64,000 bases of DNA from Hespellia sp. (lineage in GTDB: Bacteria > Bacillota > Clostridia > Lachnospirales > Lachnospiraceae): positions 1 through 64,000 of the forward strand of contig JAQUVD010000006.1 in the NCBI GenBank assembly GCA_028693555.1, in the 5' to 3' direction. Made by a program: the position numbers and the translations under genes. Positions 52,352 through 61,200 of this stretch are shown in pieces (the stretch's first letter is position 1; each line of letters opens with the position of its first letter). The notes under the pieces are model-generated. The model worked only from the letters and a program-made list of their open reading frames with translations, made no database searches and was not told where the DNA came from.

Positions 52352-52398
52352 ACTTTTCCGCAAAAATATAAAACTTTATTCACATTTTGTGGAAAAGT
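52352..52398. repeat. Inverted repeat upstream of the HD-GYP gene
   Basis: Arms ACTTTTCCGCAAAA (52352-52365) and TTTTGTGGAAAAGT (52385-52398) match at 13 of 14 positions with a 19-bp centre. No T-run follows. It could be an operator or an mRNA hairpin. The rest of the 52267-52528 gap is AT-rich. Confidence 0.6.
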
Positions 52399-52468
52399 CA
52401 GACAATTGTGTCCTTATTTTGATGTCGTGAAAAATGAAAATAAGAAATGGAAATATTAGGCGCGCTGG

Positions 52469-52497
52469 TTGCTTTTTGAGGGGGGATTGACTATAAT
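52469..52497 (+). promoter_or_regulatory. Possible promoter(s) of the HD-GYP gene
   Basis: TTGCTT (52469-52474), 17-bp spacer, TATAAT (52492-52497). A second TATAAT lies at 52512-52517 with TTGACT 19 bp away (52487-52492). A sigma-54-like AGGCGCGctggTTGCT is at 52458-52473. Confidence 0.45.
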
Positions 52498-52528
52498 TAG
52501 ACCTGACAAAATATAATCGCAGTATTGT

Positions 52529-55255
52529 ATGCAATTACGAAAGAGGATGAAAGCGATAATGATAATAAATGTAGGATTATTCATTGCCGGGGCGGTAGCC
52601 CTGACAAAAAGTGTACTTTATATGGATAGAGATTGGCGTCTGAATTCGCGGAACCGATTGCTGTCATTCATGGGTGCGTGGGCATTTGTGTGGTGCGCCG
52701 GATACGCGCTGATGGGGATGGAGGAATCATTTTCGGCTGCATTTTATATGCGAAATGTAGGATTGCTTGGTGTGATTGCATTTATGACAACGGAATTTTG
52801 GTTTCTGACCTATGTTTCCGGTACGATAAAAAAGGGGAAAAAGCTGATTTTAGCTGTCATAAGTGTGGCATCTGTGGTGGATTACATCTTGTTTTCCCGT
52901 GGCGGCGCACAAGAATTTACAAGAGTGGGGGATCGGACCTGCTATTATGCAAATGAGTCCTTTGCCAGAAACGTGCACTCGATCTATTTGCTGATCCTGA
53001 TTGTTGTCATATCATGGATGGGATACCTGTGGTACAAAAGAGTAGAGCTAAAGCGTGAAAAGCGACTAGTGTTAAATATATTCGTTGTAAATTTCTGCAT
53101 AGTGGTAGCGGCAATACCGGATACGTTTATCCCGCTGATGGGAAAACCGTCTCTTCCTACATCGGGATTTGGCGGTGTCCTTGCGTATCTCGTGATCTGC
53201 TATATGGAGGAGAAGTACAATGCGTTCAGCATTTCCGCGTCGAACCTGAGTCAGTATATTTATCGGTATGTGACAGTGCCTGTGCTCGTGTTTTCACATG
53301 ACGATACGATTGCATTTGTCAATGACTATGGTACGCAGTTCTTGGGGCTGGAAGGGAAAGAAGTGAAACGGCTGGATCAGATTTTCGAAATCACTGGAGA
53401 AGAATCGAATCGGTTGTTTTATGAGATCAAAGCGCACGAGGAAGTGAAACAGGAATATAAGCTAAAGTCTCTGCATGATCAAAAGCGGTGCCGTCTGAAT
53501 TTTACATGCATCAGAGATTCGTATGGGGAGACGTATTGTATCATTTGCTTTGTCAATGATATGTCGGATGAAATAAAGAAAGTGGAAGCACTAAAATTAG
53601 TAAGGAATGAACTTCAGAGAGAGGTTGACGAGAAGACAAGACAGGCGGAATGGGCAATCTTTCAGGCAATTGCAACGGTAGCGAATGCAATCGATGCGAA
53701 GGACGAGTACACCAAGGGTCATTCAGTCAGAGTTGCGGAATATAGTGCAGAACTCGCGCGTGCAATCGGCTGGAATGACACACAGATTGAGAATCTGCAT
53801 TCCATTGCACTCCTGCATGATATTGGGAAAATCGGTGTTCCGGATTCTGTATTGAACAAGCCGGAGAGACTGACAGAAATGGAAGTGGAGCTGATTAAGT
53901 CGCATACAACGATCGGCGGTGAGATCCTCAAAGATATCACGCTGATTGATCATTTATCAGATGGAGCAATGTATCATCATGAACGCTTTGACGGGAATGG
54001 ATACCCGAAACGACTCAAAGGTGAAGAGATTCCGATAGAAGCTCGTATTATCTGTATCGCAGATGCCTATGATGCAATGAATACGGATCGGGTGTATCGC
54101 AACAAACTGCCCTTGGATGTCATTCAGGAGCAGCTCCGTGCCGGAAAAGAGGTGCAGTTTGATCCGGAGCTCGTAGATATTTTCTTGATGCTGCTTTCTG
54201 CGGGCAAGCTGTCGGGTGATGAGGCTGTGGAAGTGGACGAACACCACGCTTCAGAACGAACAGGGCGCCTGCTTCAATCGTTGATCCACAAGAACATGCA
54301 GAAGCATAAAGAGAGCGACGGTCAAGATGCTGTAAAAGATTTGGGCGAAAGAGATTATCTGACCGGAGTATATGAAAGACAGATCGGGGAAGGGTATACA
54401 GAGGCCATCATGCAAGAGAGTGCGGGATGTCTGGCTGTGATAGATATTGACAACCTGAGACGCGTCAACAGTACGTATGGTCATTTGGCGGGCGATTCTG
54501 CACTCAAGCTCTTAAGTCAAATATTGCTGGAACACAAGCAAGACGGTATTGTAGCAAGATATGGCGGTGATGAATTCCTGTTCTATATGAAAATGCAAAA
54601 TCAGGAAGAGATACAAAAGGTTCTTGAAGAGATTCTTTATTCCTATAAATGTCAGAGGGATGCGCAGCCAAGCCTGAAAAGAACCTCACTGTCTGTGGGA
54701 TTGTGCAGGAATCGAAAAGGGGATTCTTACGAACAGATTTATCAAAATGCGAGCAAAGCGCTGTATAATGTGAAACAGACGGGAAAGAGTCGATATGGGT
54801 TCTATCAGGATACCAAACGTGCCGCGGCAAATTATGCATCTATAGATTTGCGGAGACTGGTTGAGGTATTAGAGCATGACAATCAGGCGGTGGCTGGTGA
54901 AAATATGGAACAGCAGGAATTGAAACGGATTGCGTCATATATCACCAAATATAGCAGGAATTATACCGGCACAGTCAAAATAGCGATGATCACGATCTGC
55001 CATAACGGAACTGAAGAGAAGTCCCTGGAACAGCAGGAATATCTGATGCGGTGTATGCATGTGGCAATCATGAATAATCTGGGGGACACAAAGGCAGCTA
55101 CAAGATTCAGCAGTGTTCAGTATTTGGCAATCTTCCTGTGTGAGGAACAGCAGGCGGTGGAGACGGTGAATCAGATATTCAAGCGATTTTATCGAATCTG
55201 CAATGATAGAGACATTGATGTTAGTTATGAAATGAAAGAATGTAAAATGAGATAG
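52529..55255 (+). CDS. 7TM-PAS-HD-GYP-GGDEF c-di-GMP turnover protein
   Basis: The 908-aa protein (starts at 52547 and 52559 are also possible; AAAGAGG lies at 52540-52546) has an N-terminal histidine-kinase-type 7TM region (~1-225), a PAS-like domain (~240-345), an HD-GYP domain (~375-555) with HDIGKIGVPDSVLNKPE and HHERFDGNGYP intact, and a GGDEF domain (~615-760) with GGDEF intact. A C-terminal ~130-residue region is unassigned and resembles a degenerate second GGDEF-like fold. It may both make and break c-di-GMP. It sits between TasA-like genes, which suggests control of surface fibres. Confidence 0.9.
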   Translation: MQLRKRMKAIMIINVGLFIAGAVALTKSVLYMDRDWRLNSRNRLLSFMGAWAFVWCAGYALMGMEESFSAAFYMRNVGLLGVIAFMTTEFWFLTYVSGTIKKGKKLILAVISVASVVDYILFSRGGAQEFTRVGDRTCYYANESFARNVHSIYLLILIVVISWMGYLWYKRVELKREKRLVLNIFVVNFCIVVAAIPDTFIPLMGKPSLPTSGFGGVLAYLVICYMEEKYNAFSISASNLSQYIYRYVTVPVLVFSHDDTIAFVNDYGTQFLGLEGKEVKRLDQIFEITGEESNRLFYEIKAHEEVKQEYKLKSLHDQKRCRLNFTCIRDSYGETYCIICFVNDMSDEIKKVEALKLVRNELQREVDEKTRQAEWAIFQAIATVANAIDAKDEYTKGHSVRVAEYSAELARAIGWNDTQIENLHSIALLHDIGKIGVPDSVLNKPERLTEMEVELIKSHTTIGGEILKDITLIDHLSDGAMYHHERFDGNGYPKRLKGEEIPIEARIICIADAYDAMNTDRVYRNKLPLDVIQEQLRAGKEVQFDPELVDIFLMLLSAGKLSGDEAVEVDEHHASERTGRLLQSLIHKNMQKHKESDGQDAVKDLGERDYLTGVYERQIGEGYTEAIMQESAGCLAVIDIDNLRRVNSTYGHLAGDSALKLLSQILLEHKQDGIVARYGGDEFLFYMKMQNQEEIQKVLEEILYSYKCQRDAQPSLKRTSLSVGLCRNRKGDSYEQIYQNASKALYNVKQTGKSRYGFYQDTKRAAANYASIDLRRLVEVLEHDNQAVAGENMEQQELKRIASYITKYSRNYTGTVKIAMITICHNGTEEKSLEQQEYLMRCMHVAIMNNLGDTKAATRFSSVQYLAIFLCEEQQAVETVNQIFKRFYRICNDRDIDVSYEMKECKMR

Positions 55256-55259
55256 AGAT

Positions 55260-55308
55260 ACTTGCTGATGACCCAATAGAGAGTGGGACATCAGCAAGTA
55301 ATTTTTTT
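55260..55308 (+). terminator. Intrinsic terminator
   Basis: Arms ACTTGCTGATG (55260-55270) and CATCAGCAAGT (55289-55299), 18-nt loop, T7 run at 55302-55308. Confidence 0.9.
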
Positions 55309-55367
55309 GGCTGATTCACAAAGAAAACACCGAAAAGACACGGAAAAATGGCGATATTTGCTTTGTT

Positions 55368-55396
55368 TTGTCGAATAAATGTGTTATTATTAAAAT
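55368..55396 (+). promoter_or_regulatory. Promoter of the fibre/adhesin operon
   Basis: TTGTCG (55368-55373), 17-bp spacer, TAAAAT (55391-55396). An AAGGAGG ribosome binding site precedes ATG 55440. Confidence 0.5.
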
Positions 55397-55439
55397 AACT
55401 ATAGCAATGTCCATTTTTAGTAGAAGGAGGTAAGCCGAT

Positions 55440-56405
55440 ATGTCTGAAGATGTCAGCGCAAAAAGCACGAAGTCGAAAAAAGAACTGCGCAAAGAGCAGA
55501 TTCAGCATATTGTGCTTGCAGTAATTGCGCTGATTGTGATTATTGCACTTTGCTGGGCATGGTTTGTGAGTAATACCAGAGTGTCCGGGACAGGTGCTCA
55601 GATATCCAGTCAGGGCTCACGATTTGAACTGGCAACGACTGGAGCGAACACTGGTGTTTACGATGGAAATAAAAAGGTAGAAGGAACTGGAAAAGTTATT
55701 GGAGATAAAACATATTATACTACTTCCGGAGAAAAGACGGCGGTTAGTTGGATGGTGGGTGCGGATAGTAATCTGAAGAACACATCCAAGAATCAGACGC
55801 TACAGCCAAATTCTTCCGGACGACTTGATTTCTCAGTGATTCCGCTGGTGGATGATCTGGGGACATTGAACTTTACATTGAAAGTGATTCCTTATGGAGT
55901 CGGCACTGTAAGTGATGAAGGGGCAGTGCAGATAGACGGGGCGTATTACGTTCCTCTTTCGGAAGCGGAAGAAGCGTCACAGCTACTAATGGGGCACCTT
56001 CTGTTTTTCTCATCGTATAACCAGAGTAGCAAGTACGTAGGCCGCCTGATGCCTAGTGAAACATTTCAGCTCACACCGCTGAATACAAGCGTGGCAAAGA
56101 AGCTGCAGAACTATAGCATTTATTGGATCTGGCCGGGATATTTTGATCAGTATGTGACGCGTGGCACCGATCAGTCGCTATTTTCCGGTGCAGAGGGAAG
56201 TAATTTAGATTATCAGAATATGCTTACTAACATAAACAATCAGTCGGCGCACTTTTTTATCAATAACAATGCATCGATTCCAAGGGTAAGGGAGGATATG
56301 TCATCTGCTGACATTGGAATCTGCAGTAACTATTATAATAATGGAGATGAAACGATTGGTACGAATGTACGATATGTGGAGCTTCAGTTGACGGCAGCGG
56401 AATAA
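55440..56405 (+). CDS. TasA-like or membrane-anchored exported protein (first of fibre operon)
   Basis: The 321-aa protein has a charged N-terminus (1-22), a hydrophobic segment (~23-38) and then WAWFVSNTRVSGTG (39-52), the same motif as AWFVNNSKVTATG in the 49300 protein, i.e. the SipW/TasA-type signal end. The rest is a beta-rich, Ser/Gly/Asn-rich domain with IYWIWPGYFDQYV (~223-235) and C-terminal VRYVELQLTAAE. No family name is certain. It heads a run of four exported proteins to the giant adhesin. Confidence 0.65.
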   Translation: MSEDVSAKSTKSKKELRKEQIQHIVLAVIALIVIIALCWAWFVSNTRVSGTGAQISSQGSRFELATTGANTGVYDGNKKVEGTGKVIGDKTYYTTSGEKTAVSWMVGADSNLKNTSKNQTLQPNSSGRLDFSVIPLVDDLGTLNFTLKVIPYGVGTVSDEGAVQIDGAYYVPLSEAEEASQLLMGHLLFFSSYNQSSKYVGRLMPSETFQLTPLNTSVAKKLQNYSIYWIWPGYFDQYVTRGTDQSLFSGAEGSNLDYQNMLTNINNQSAHFFINNNASIPRVREDMSSADIGICSNYYNNGDETIGTNVRYVELQLTAAE

Positions 56406-56464
56406 CCGGGCGACGAAGCAGTGCGAAGATTAAGAAACGGTAACATCATAGACGGAGGAAGGCT

Positions 56465-57178
56465 ATGGGAAATGAATTTTCTATTCAAAAAAATAAAATG
56501 AGAATTGCATTGTCGGTATTGCTGACCGCAATACTGCTGGTGTGTCTGCTCTGTCTGGCATGGTTTTATAATAATCGGAACATCTATACATTTGCGCATG
56601 TAGAGAGTCCTTCGACGCTGGCAATCAAGGGATATAATCAGACAACGGTTGAACAAATCAGCCTCAGTACAGTCGATTTAACGAACGATTCACATACAGC
56701 GAGCTTTGTATTCTGCATCACGGGAAGTAACATAGAGAAGTATGATCTGGAGCTTGCATATACGACAAATGTACCGTTCACCTATACGATACGACCGACA
56801 ACGCAGGTGACGGTGCGTCCGGGGTCAGGGGATTTTTTGACATATACGAGTGATGATGGTACTTCATATTATTATGGAACGGGTCAAGGTGCACTTTCGC
56901 AAGGAAAATATGTGAATAAAAATAGCGAAGGGATTGCAGAGACATCTGGAGAGAACGACAGGCATACAGCGGCTTATGATGCTTACGACAGAAACTATGT
57001 GCAGAAGAATGCAGAGCCGGTGTACTATTTATTTGAAAAAAATGCTGTAAGGGATTTAAATCAATCTAATTTTGTTGATTACTATATCTTGGAACTGACT
57101 TGGGATACAGACATTGCAACCAGTCATCAAAAAGAAACGGATTTGGTATATTTACTGGCGGCAAATTCTACGCCTTAA
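56465..57178 (+). CDS. Exported protein with N-terminal membrane segment, fibre operon
   Basis: The 237-aa protein has one N-terminal membrane segment (~13-33) ending CLAWFYNNRN, again a TasA-like AWF-x-N-N sequence, and a beta-rich extracellular domain with SFVFCITGSNIEKYDL and a Tyr/Asp-rich loop (~140-180). Not recognised by family. GGAGGAAGG precedes the ATG. It is 60 bp after the previous gene and 34 bp before the next. Confidence 0.6.
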   Translation: MGNEFSIQKNKMRIALSVLLTAILLVCLLCLAWFYNNRNIYTFAHVESPSTLAIKGYNQTTVEQISLSTVDLTNDSHTASFVFCITGSNIEKYDLELAYTTNVPFTYTIRPTTQVTVRPGSGDFLTYTSDDGTSYYYGTGQGALSQGKYVNKNSEGIAETSGENDRHTAAYDAYDRNYVQKNAEPVYYLFEKNAVRDLNQSNFVDYYILELTWDTDIATSHQKETDLVYLLAANSTP

Positions 57179-57212
57179 TGCAAAAAAATCAGAAATCGGG
57201 GAGGAAGAGAAG

Positions 57213-58172
57213 ATGAAAAAGATAATACAAAAGAACTCGCGTAAGCTTTTACCCTTGTTTCTGGGAGTGTTTGCATTGATTGTGTTTATCACTGCCAGTG
57301 TTGCCATCTATACCAATCAGGGATATAAGAAGGGCGTTGCGATTACCGCGGATTCTGTGGCGATGTTTTCATCGAATCGACTGGATCAGATCTCGAAGGA
57401 TGATACTGGGGCAGGATTTAGTAAAAAAGATGTGGCGGTGCAGGATGCAGAAAATGAGACCGTGAACTTTTCGTTTGCCATCTATAATTACGCACCGAAT
57501 ACACCGACGCGCATCAACCCGAATGATATTACATACGATCTTACCGCAATATGGAGCGGGAATGCAGAAAGTGAAGGCTTAACTGGATTTCAGATGCAGC
57601 AGCAGGGGGGCTCCGTGCAGAATTTTACAGACAATAGTTGTACGATTTCGAATCTGATGCTTACGCATGGGGTTCGTTCCAGTCATACATTTACCGTGAC
57701 GATGCCAAAGGCGGCATTGAATGCCGGGGTGAAATTCACCATTAAGGCGATGCCGCAGGCAGGCTCCTATAGTGCGGTAAATAATAAAGCACTGGCAGTG
57801 GTATTGACACCCTACCAGAGCTCAGAAGTGACACCTGTGACAAACAAATGGACAGGGCATTGGGTAGAAAAGACATATGCAGCTACGCAGCCGCAGTTAA
57901 AACCATCTGACTGCGCAGCGTTCAATTATGAGATTTCCGGATCGGGAAAGGGAACGATCACGCTGACCTGTCCGGCTGGACTGGAGATTGATGCGGAATT
58001 TCTGAAAAAGCATAATCTTACTGTGACGGGGAATACGGTCACGTTTTCGGTGGATTCTGCTACAGAGTCACTCTATACCATCCGGTTTTATCGAACGGGA
58101 ACAGCGTTGGAGTATTCAGAGGAGTCTTTTGATGACTGGAAGGAAATTGTTACTTATCAACGATCTGAATGA
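57213..58172 (+). CDS. Exported beta-domain protein, fibre operon
   Basis: The 319-aa protein starts at ATG 57213 with GGGGAGGAAG; the frame runs further up to 57114 inside the previous gene and is not needed. It has a membrane segment (~13-33) and a beta-rich domain with VNFSFAIYNYAPNTPTRINP and a C-terminal half that looks like a repeat of Ig-like strands. Its signal lacks the AWFxNN motif of the preceding genes (SVAIYTNQG instead). I infer it is an anchor or accessory fibre subunit. Confidence 0.55.
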   Translation: MKKIIQKNSRKLLPLFLGVFALIVFITASVAIYTNQGYKKGVAITADSVAMFSSNRLDQISKDDTGAGFSKKDVAVQDAENETVNFSFAIYNYAPNTPTRINPNDITYDLTAIWSGNAESEGLTGFQMQQQGGSVQNFTDNSCTISNLMLTHGVRSSHTFTVTMPKAALNAGVKFTIKAMPQAGSYSAVNNKALAVVLTPYQSSEVTPVTNKWTGHWVEKTYAATQPQLKPSDCAAFNYEISGSGKGTITLTCPAGLEIDAEFLKKHNLTVTGNTVTFSVDSATESLYTIRFYRTGTALEYSEESFDDWKEIVTYQRSE

Positions 58173-58230
58173 GATATGAGAAGTTAGAGGGCAGGATAGA
58201 TTAGAATTCGCAAGATACGGGGGAAACAGC

Positions 58231-61200
58231 ATGATGAAATGGAAACGAATAGCGGCGGGGATGTTGGCAGCGGCTCTGATTATCAATGATGTACCGCTTT
58301 ATGCAAATGCGCAAGAGAATATCAATGTGACTTCTGAGGAGACAGGGCAGGAGTCAGATTTTGATGCAGGAAATACCGATATAGAACAGCCACCAGCAGA
58401 GACAGAGGAAGGCACGGAAACACCGGCAGAGGATACCACAGAGACGGAGCCTGCGACGGAACCAACGGAAGAACCGACTGTAACGGAGGAACCGGCAGTG
58501 GAAGAGCCGGCTCCAACGGAAGAGACGCAGGAGGCAGAAGCTACGCCGGAAACCGAGGCGGCGCCGATGGCTGAGGGGGAATATGAATATACGCTTGGTG
58601 AAATTAACCCAGAGTGGCCTGTGAAGGGCATTAATATATATTCAGCAGAAGAGATGTGTAAGCTTTCACATGTGGATCCAACAACGTATCAAAAAGCATT
58701 AATTAAGATATCGATGGGGGGTGAAATTGATTTAACAGGAACAGGGATAACATATGATGGACTGGGAACGAAAGAGGTTCCATTTCAGGGTACGTTTCAG
58801 CCGGGTTCAAATATTAAAATTATATTAGACAGAGCCCTTTTTCAAGGATTGTCCAATCAGGCTACACAGAACAATCAAACAACTTATAATATCAGTCTCA
58901 CATGGAGGGGCTCGACTTCTGCTGTGTGGGCGGAGAACTACGTAGTTGATGGTGAGCGAGCAGAGGGCGATAGCTCTTGGACATTTCAAATAGCTAACAA
59001 TAACGCGAATTCCTCTAATTTGGATCCTGATTATAAGTCTTTTGCAGGTCTGATCGGAACGATGTCTGTGTCGGATGGAGGACTAGTAGGAAACGGATTG
59101 AAATTAAATACTGATCTGACAGCTATAGCTAATAACTTCAAGGTAGATAAGGTATCTGGTGATAGCGATGTATCGATGGGCGTCTTCTGCCGTGATATGC
59201 AGGCAGGCGCAGTGCTGGATATCAGCGGATCGACATTACCGACGGGCTACTCGGTTACTGCAAGTGGAACTGGGAGTGCAGGCGGACTTGTGGGAACGAT
59301 GGGGGCAGGCGCAAAGCTAATCTGTAAGCCAGAACAGAGCGAGACGGTTAGCTTGACAAATACTGACAAAACCATCACTGCAGGTGTGGGCGGAAATGCG
59401 GGTGCGTTGGTCGGCACAGCTACGGATGCCATTTTTGACTTTGGGTCAAACACAGTCAGTGTAGATGGTGGAACCATTTCTGGTGGAAGCAATGTGGGCG
59501 GTCTGATCGGAAGCTATACGTATACGGGAACTGTGTCAGACAGTACCAATGAAATCGGAAGCAATTATCAAATTCAGAACGTGACACTTTCACCAGCGGA
59601 TGGAGGAAATGCCGGAGGTGTATTTGGCAGTCTTACGGTGGGAACAACGGGTACGCCAGTGACCTTTTCGCTCGGTAATGAGAGCAGAAGTCTAGAGGTC
59701 GGTTCCACGCTCGGCAAAACCGCAGCAAACTATGGTGGATTGGTTGGGGTATACAGTGCGGGACAATTAGCGGATACGCTGAACCTGAATGGGAATACTG
59801 AGTTGAGTACGAGTGAAGTAGCAGCTGCAACGATCACATCCAATGCATCAGGGCAGACCATTACGGGAAGTTATGGCGGTGCAATTGCAAGTGTTGTATC
59901 GAACTCCTATGTATTGATTAGGAACATGGCTGAGAGGACAGGAAAGGCGGACAGTGTACCAAACTTCGGCGGATTACTGGGAAATGTAGGCGATGGGTGT
60001 ACTATTCAGACAAATGGTGTCAGTGTAAAGGGAAATTACAGCGCTGGTGTCACGACAGGTGGTGGACTGATTGGCTCGATTGGTCAGGGAAGCTCGTTTC
60101 GTCTCGATGGCGTTACGCGTCTGGAAGAAGGGACGATTGGAGTTGGAACGGTACAATATGGACAGCTGGTGGGGACGCAGAATAACTCACTGATTTATGC
60201 AAAGCCGGGCTGGGCAGTTCAATATGTCCGAAACAATGAACAAATTGTTGATGATATAGGAAGCTATGGTCAGGTGGTGAGGCTTAATGCTACGACTCTC
60301 ACGGAAGAGGCATTGCTTTCTGTAGGTCCGACAACTCATGCAGTACAATTAAATCAAGACGCAACCTATTCAGGAACAGAGATTACCTTGTCATCAGCAG
60401 TCGATTTTGCAAAACTTTCTTTAATGATACAGTCACGAGGATATTTTTCTGGTGACGGGAACATTAATAGTGGAAATTATAGCAGCGCTCAGATGATGAC
60501 TAAAAATATTAGTATGACTGCCGATATAGATATGAGCAGCACAGGAATACAAGGACTGACCCGTGATTCGAATGCGGCGGATGATAAATATCAAGCAACA
60601 TTTGCTGGAGGGGGATACACACTTAAACTGACGATTGGAGAAATATATGGGGGATTGAGAACCGGCGGTTCAAATGGCAAACAGGGAGCTATGGTTGCTC
60701 ATGATAAACTTGGATTGTTTGCAGGACTGCAAAATGCGACAGTAAAGAACCTGAAGCTAAGCGGTTCGATGAATATCTGTAACCTGACAGGTGGTTTGAA
60801 TGCAGGTGGAATTGCAGGGTTGGGTGAGAGCGGTAATATTACCATAGAGAACGTAGAGACTGATTTCTCTATCACGAACCTAGATGGAGGAACAGCGGCT
60901 GAGAAGGTGGCTGCGAAGGTGGGCGGTCTGCTTGGACGAGTGAATGCAAGTGGAAGCATTTCAATTACAAAATGTAATACCAAGGTAACAATTGCAAATA
61001 GTGGGGCGACGGACTTTTCCTGTGCCAATATGATTGGTTATCTGCAGGCGAATGGGGCGACGACTGTTACCATGACTAAGAACACGATTTCTGGTTCGAT
61101 TACTGATAAAAAGGCGAGCAAAAATCCATGGGCAGGTGGCGTGATTGGATATCTGGAGGGAAACAATAATGCTACGGTGAACATTCGCTCGTTGACAGTA

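Noticed and set aside
58299-58631. Reverse-strand frame over the Thr/Glu/Pro region of the adhesin
   Set aside because: Low-complexity shadow of the repetitive plus-strand coding sequence.
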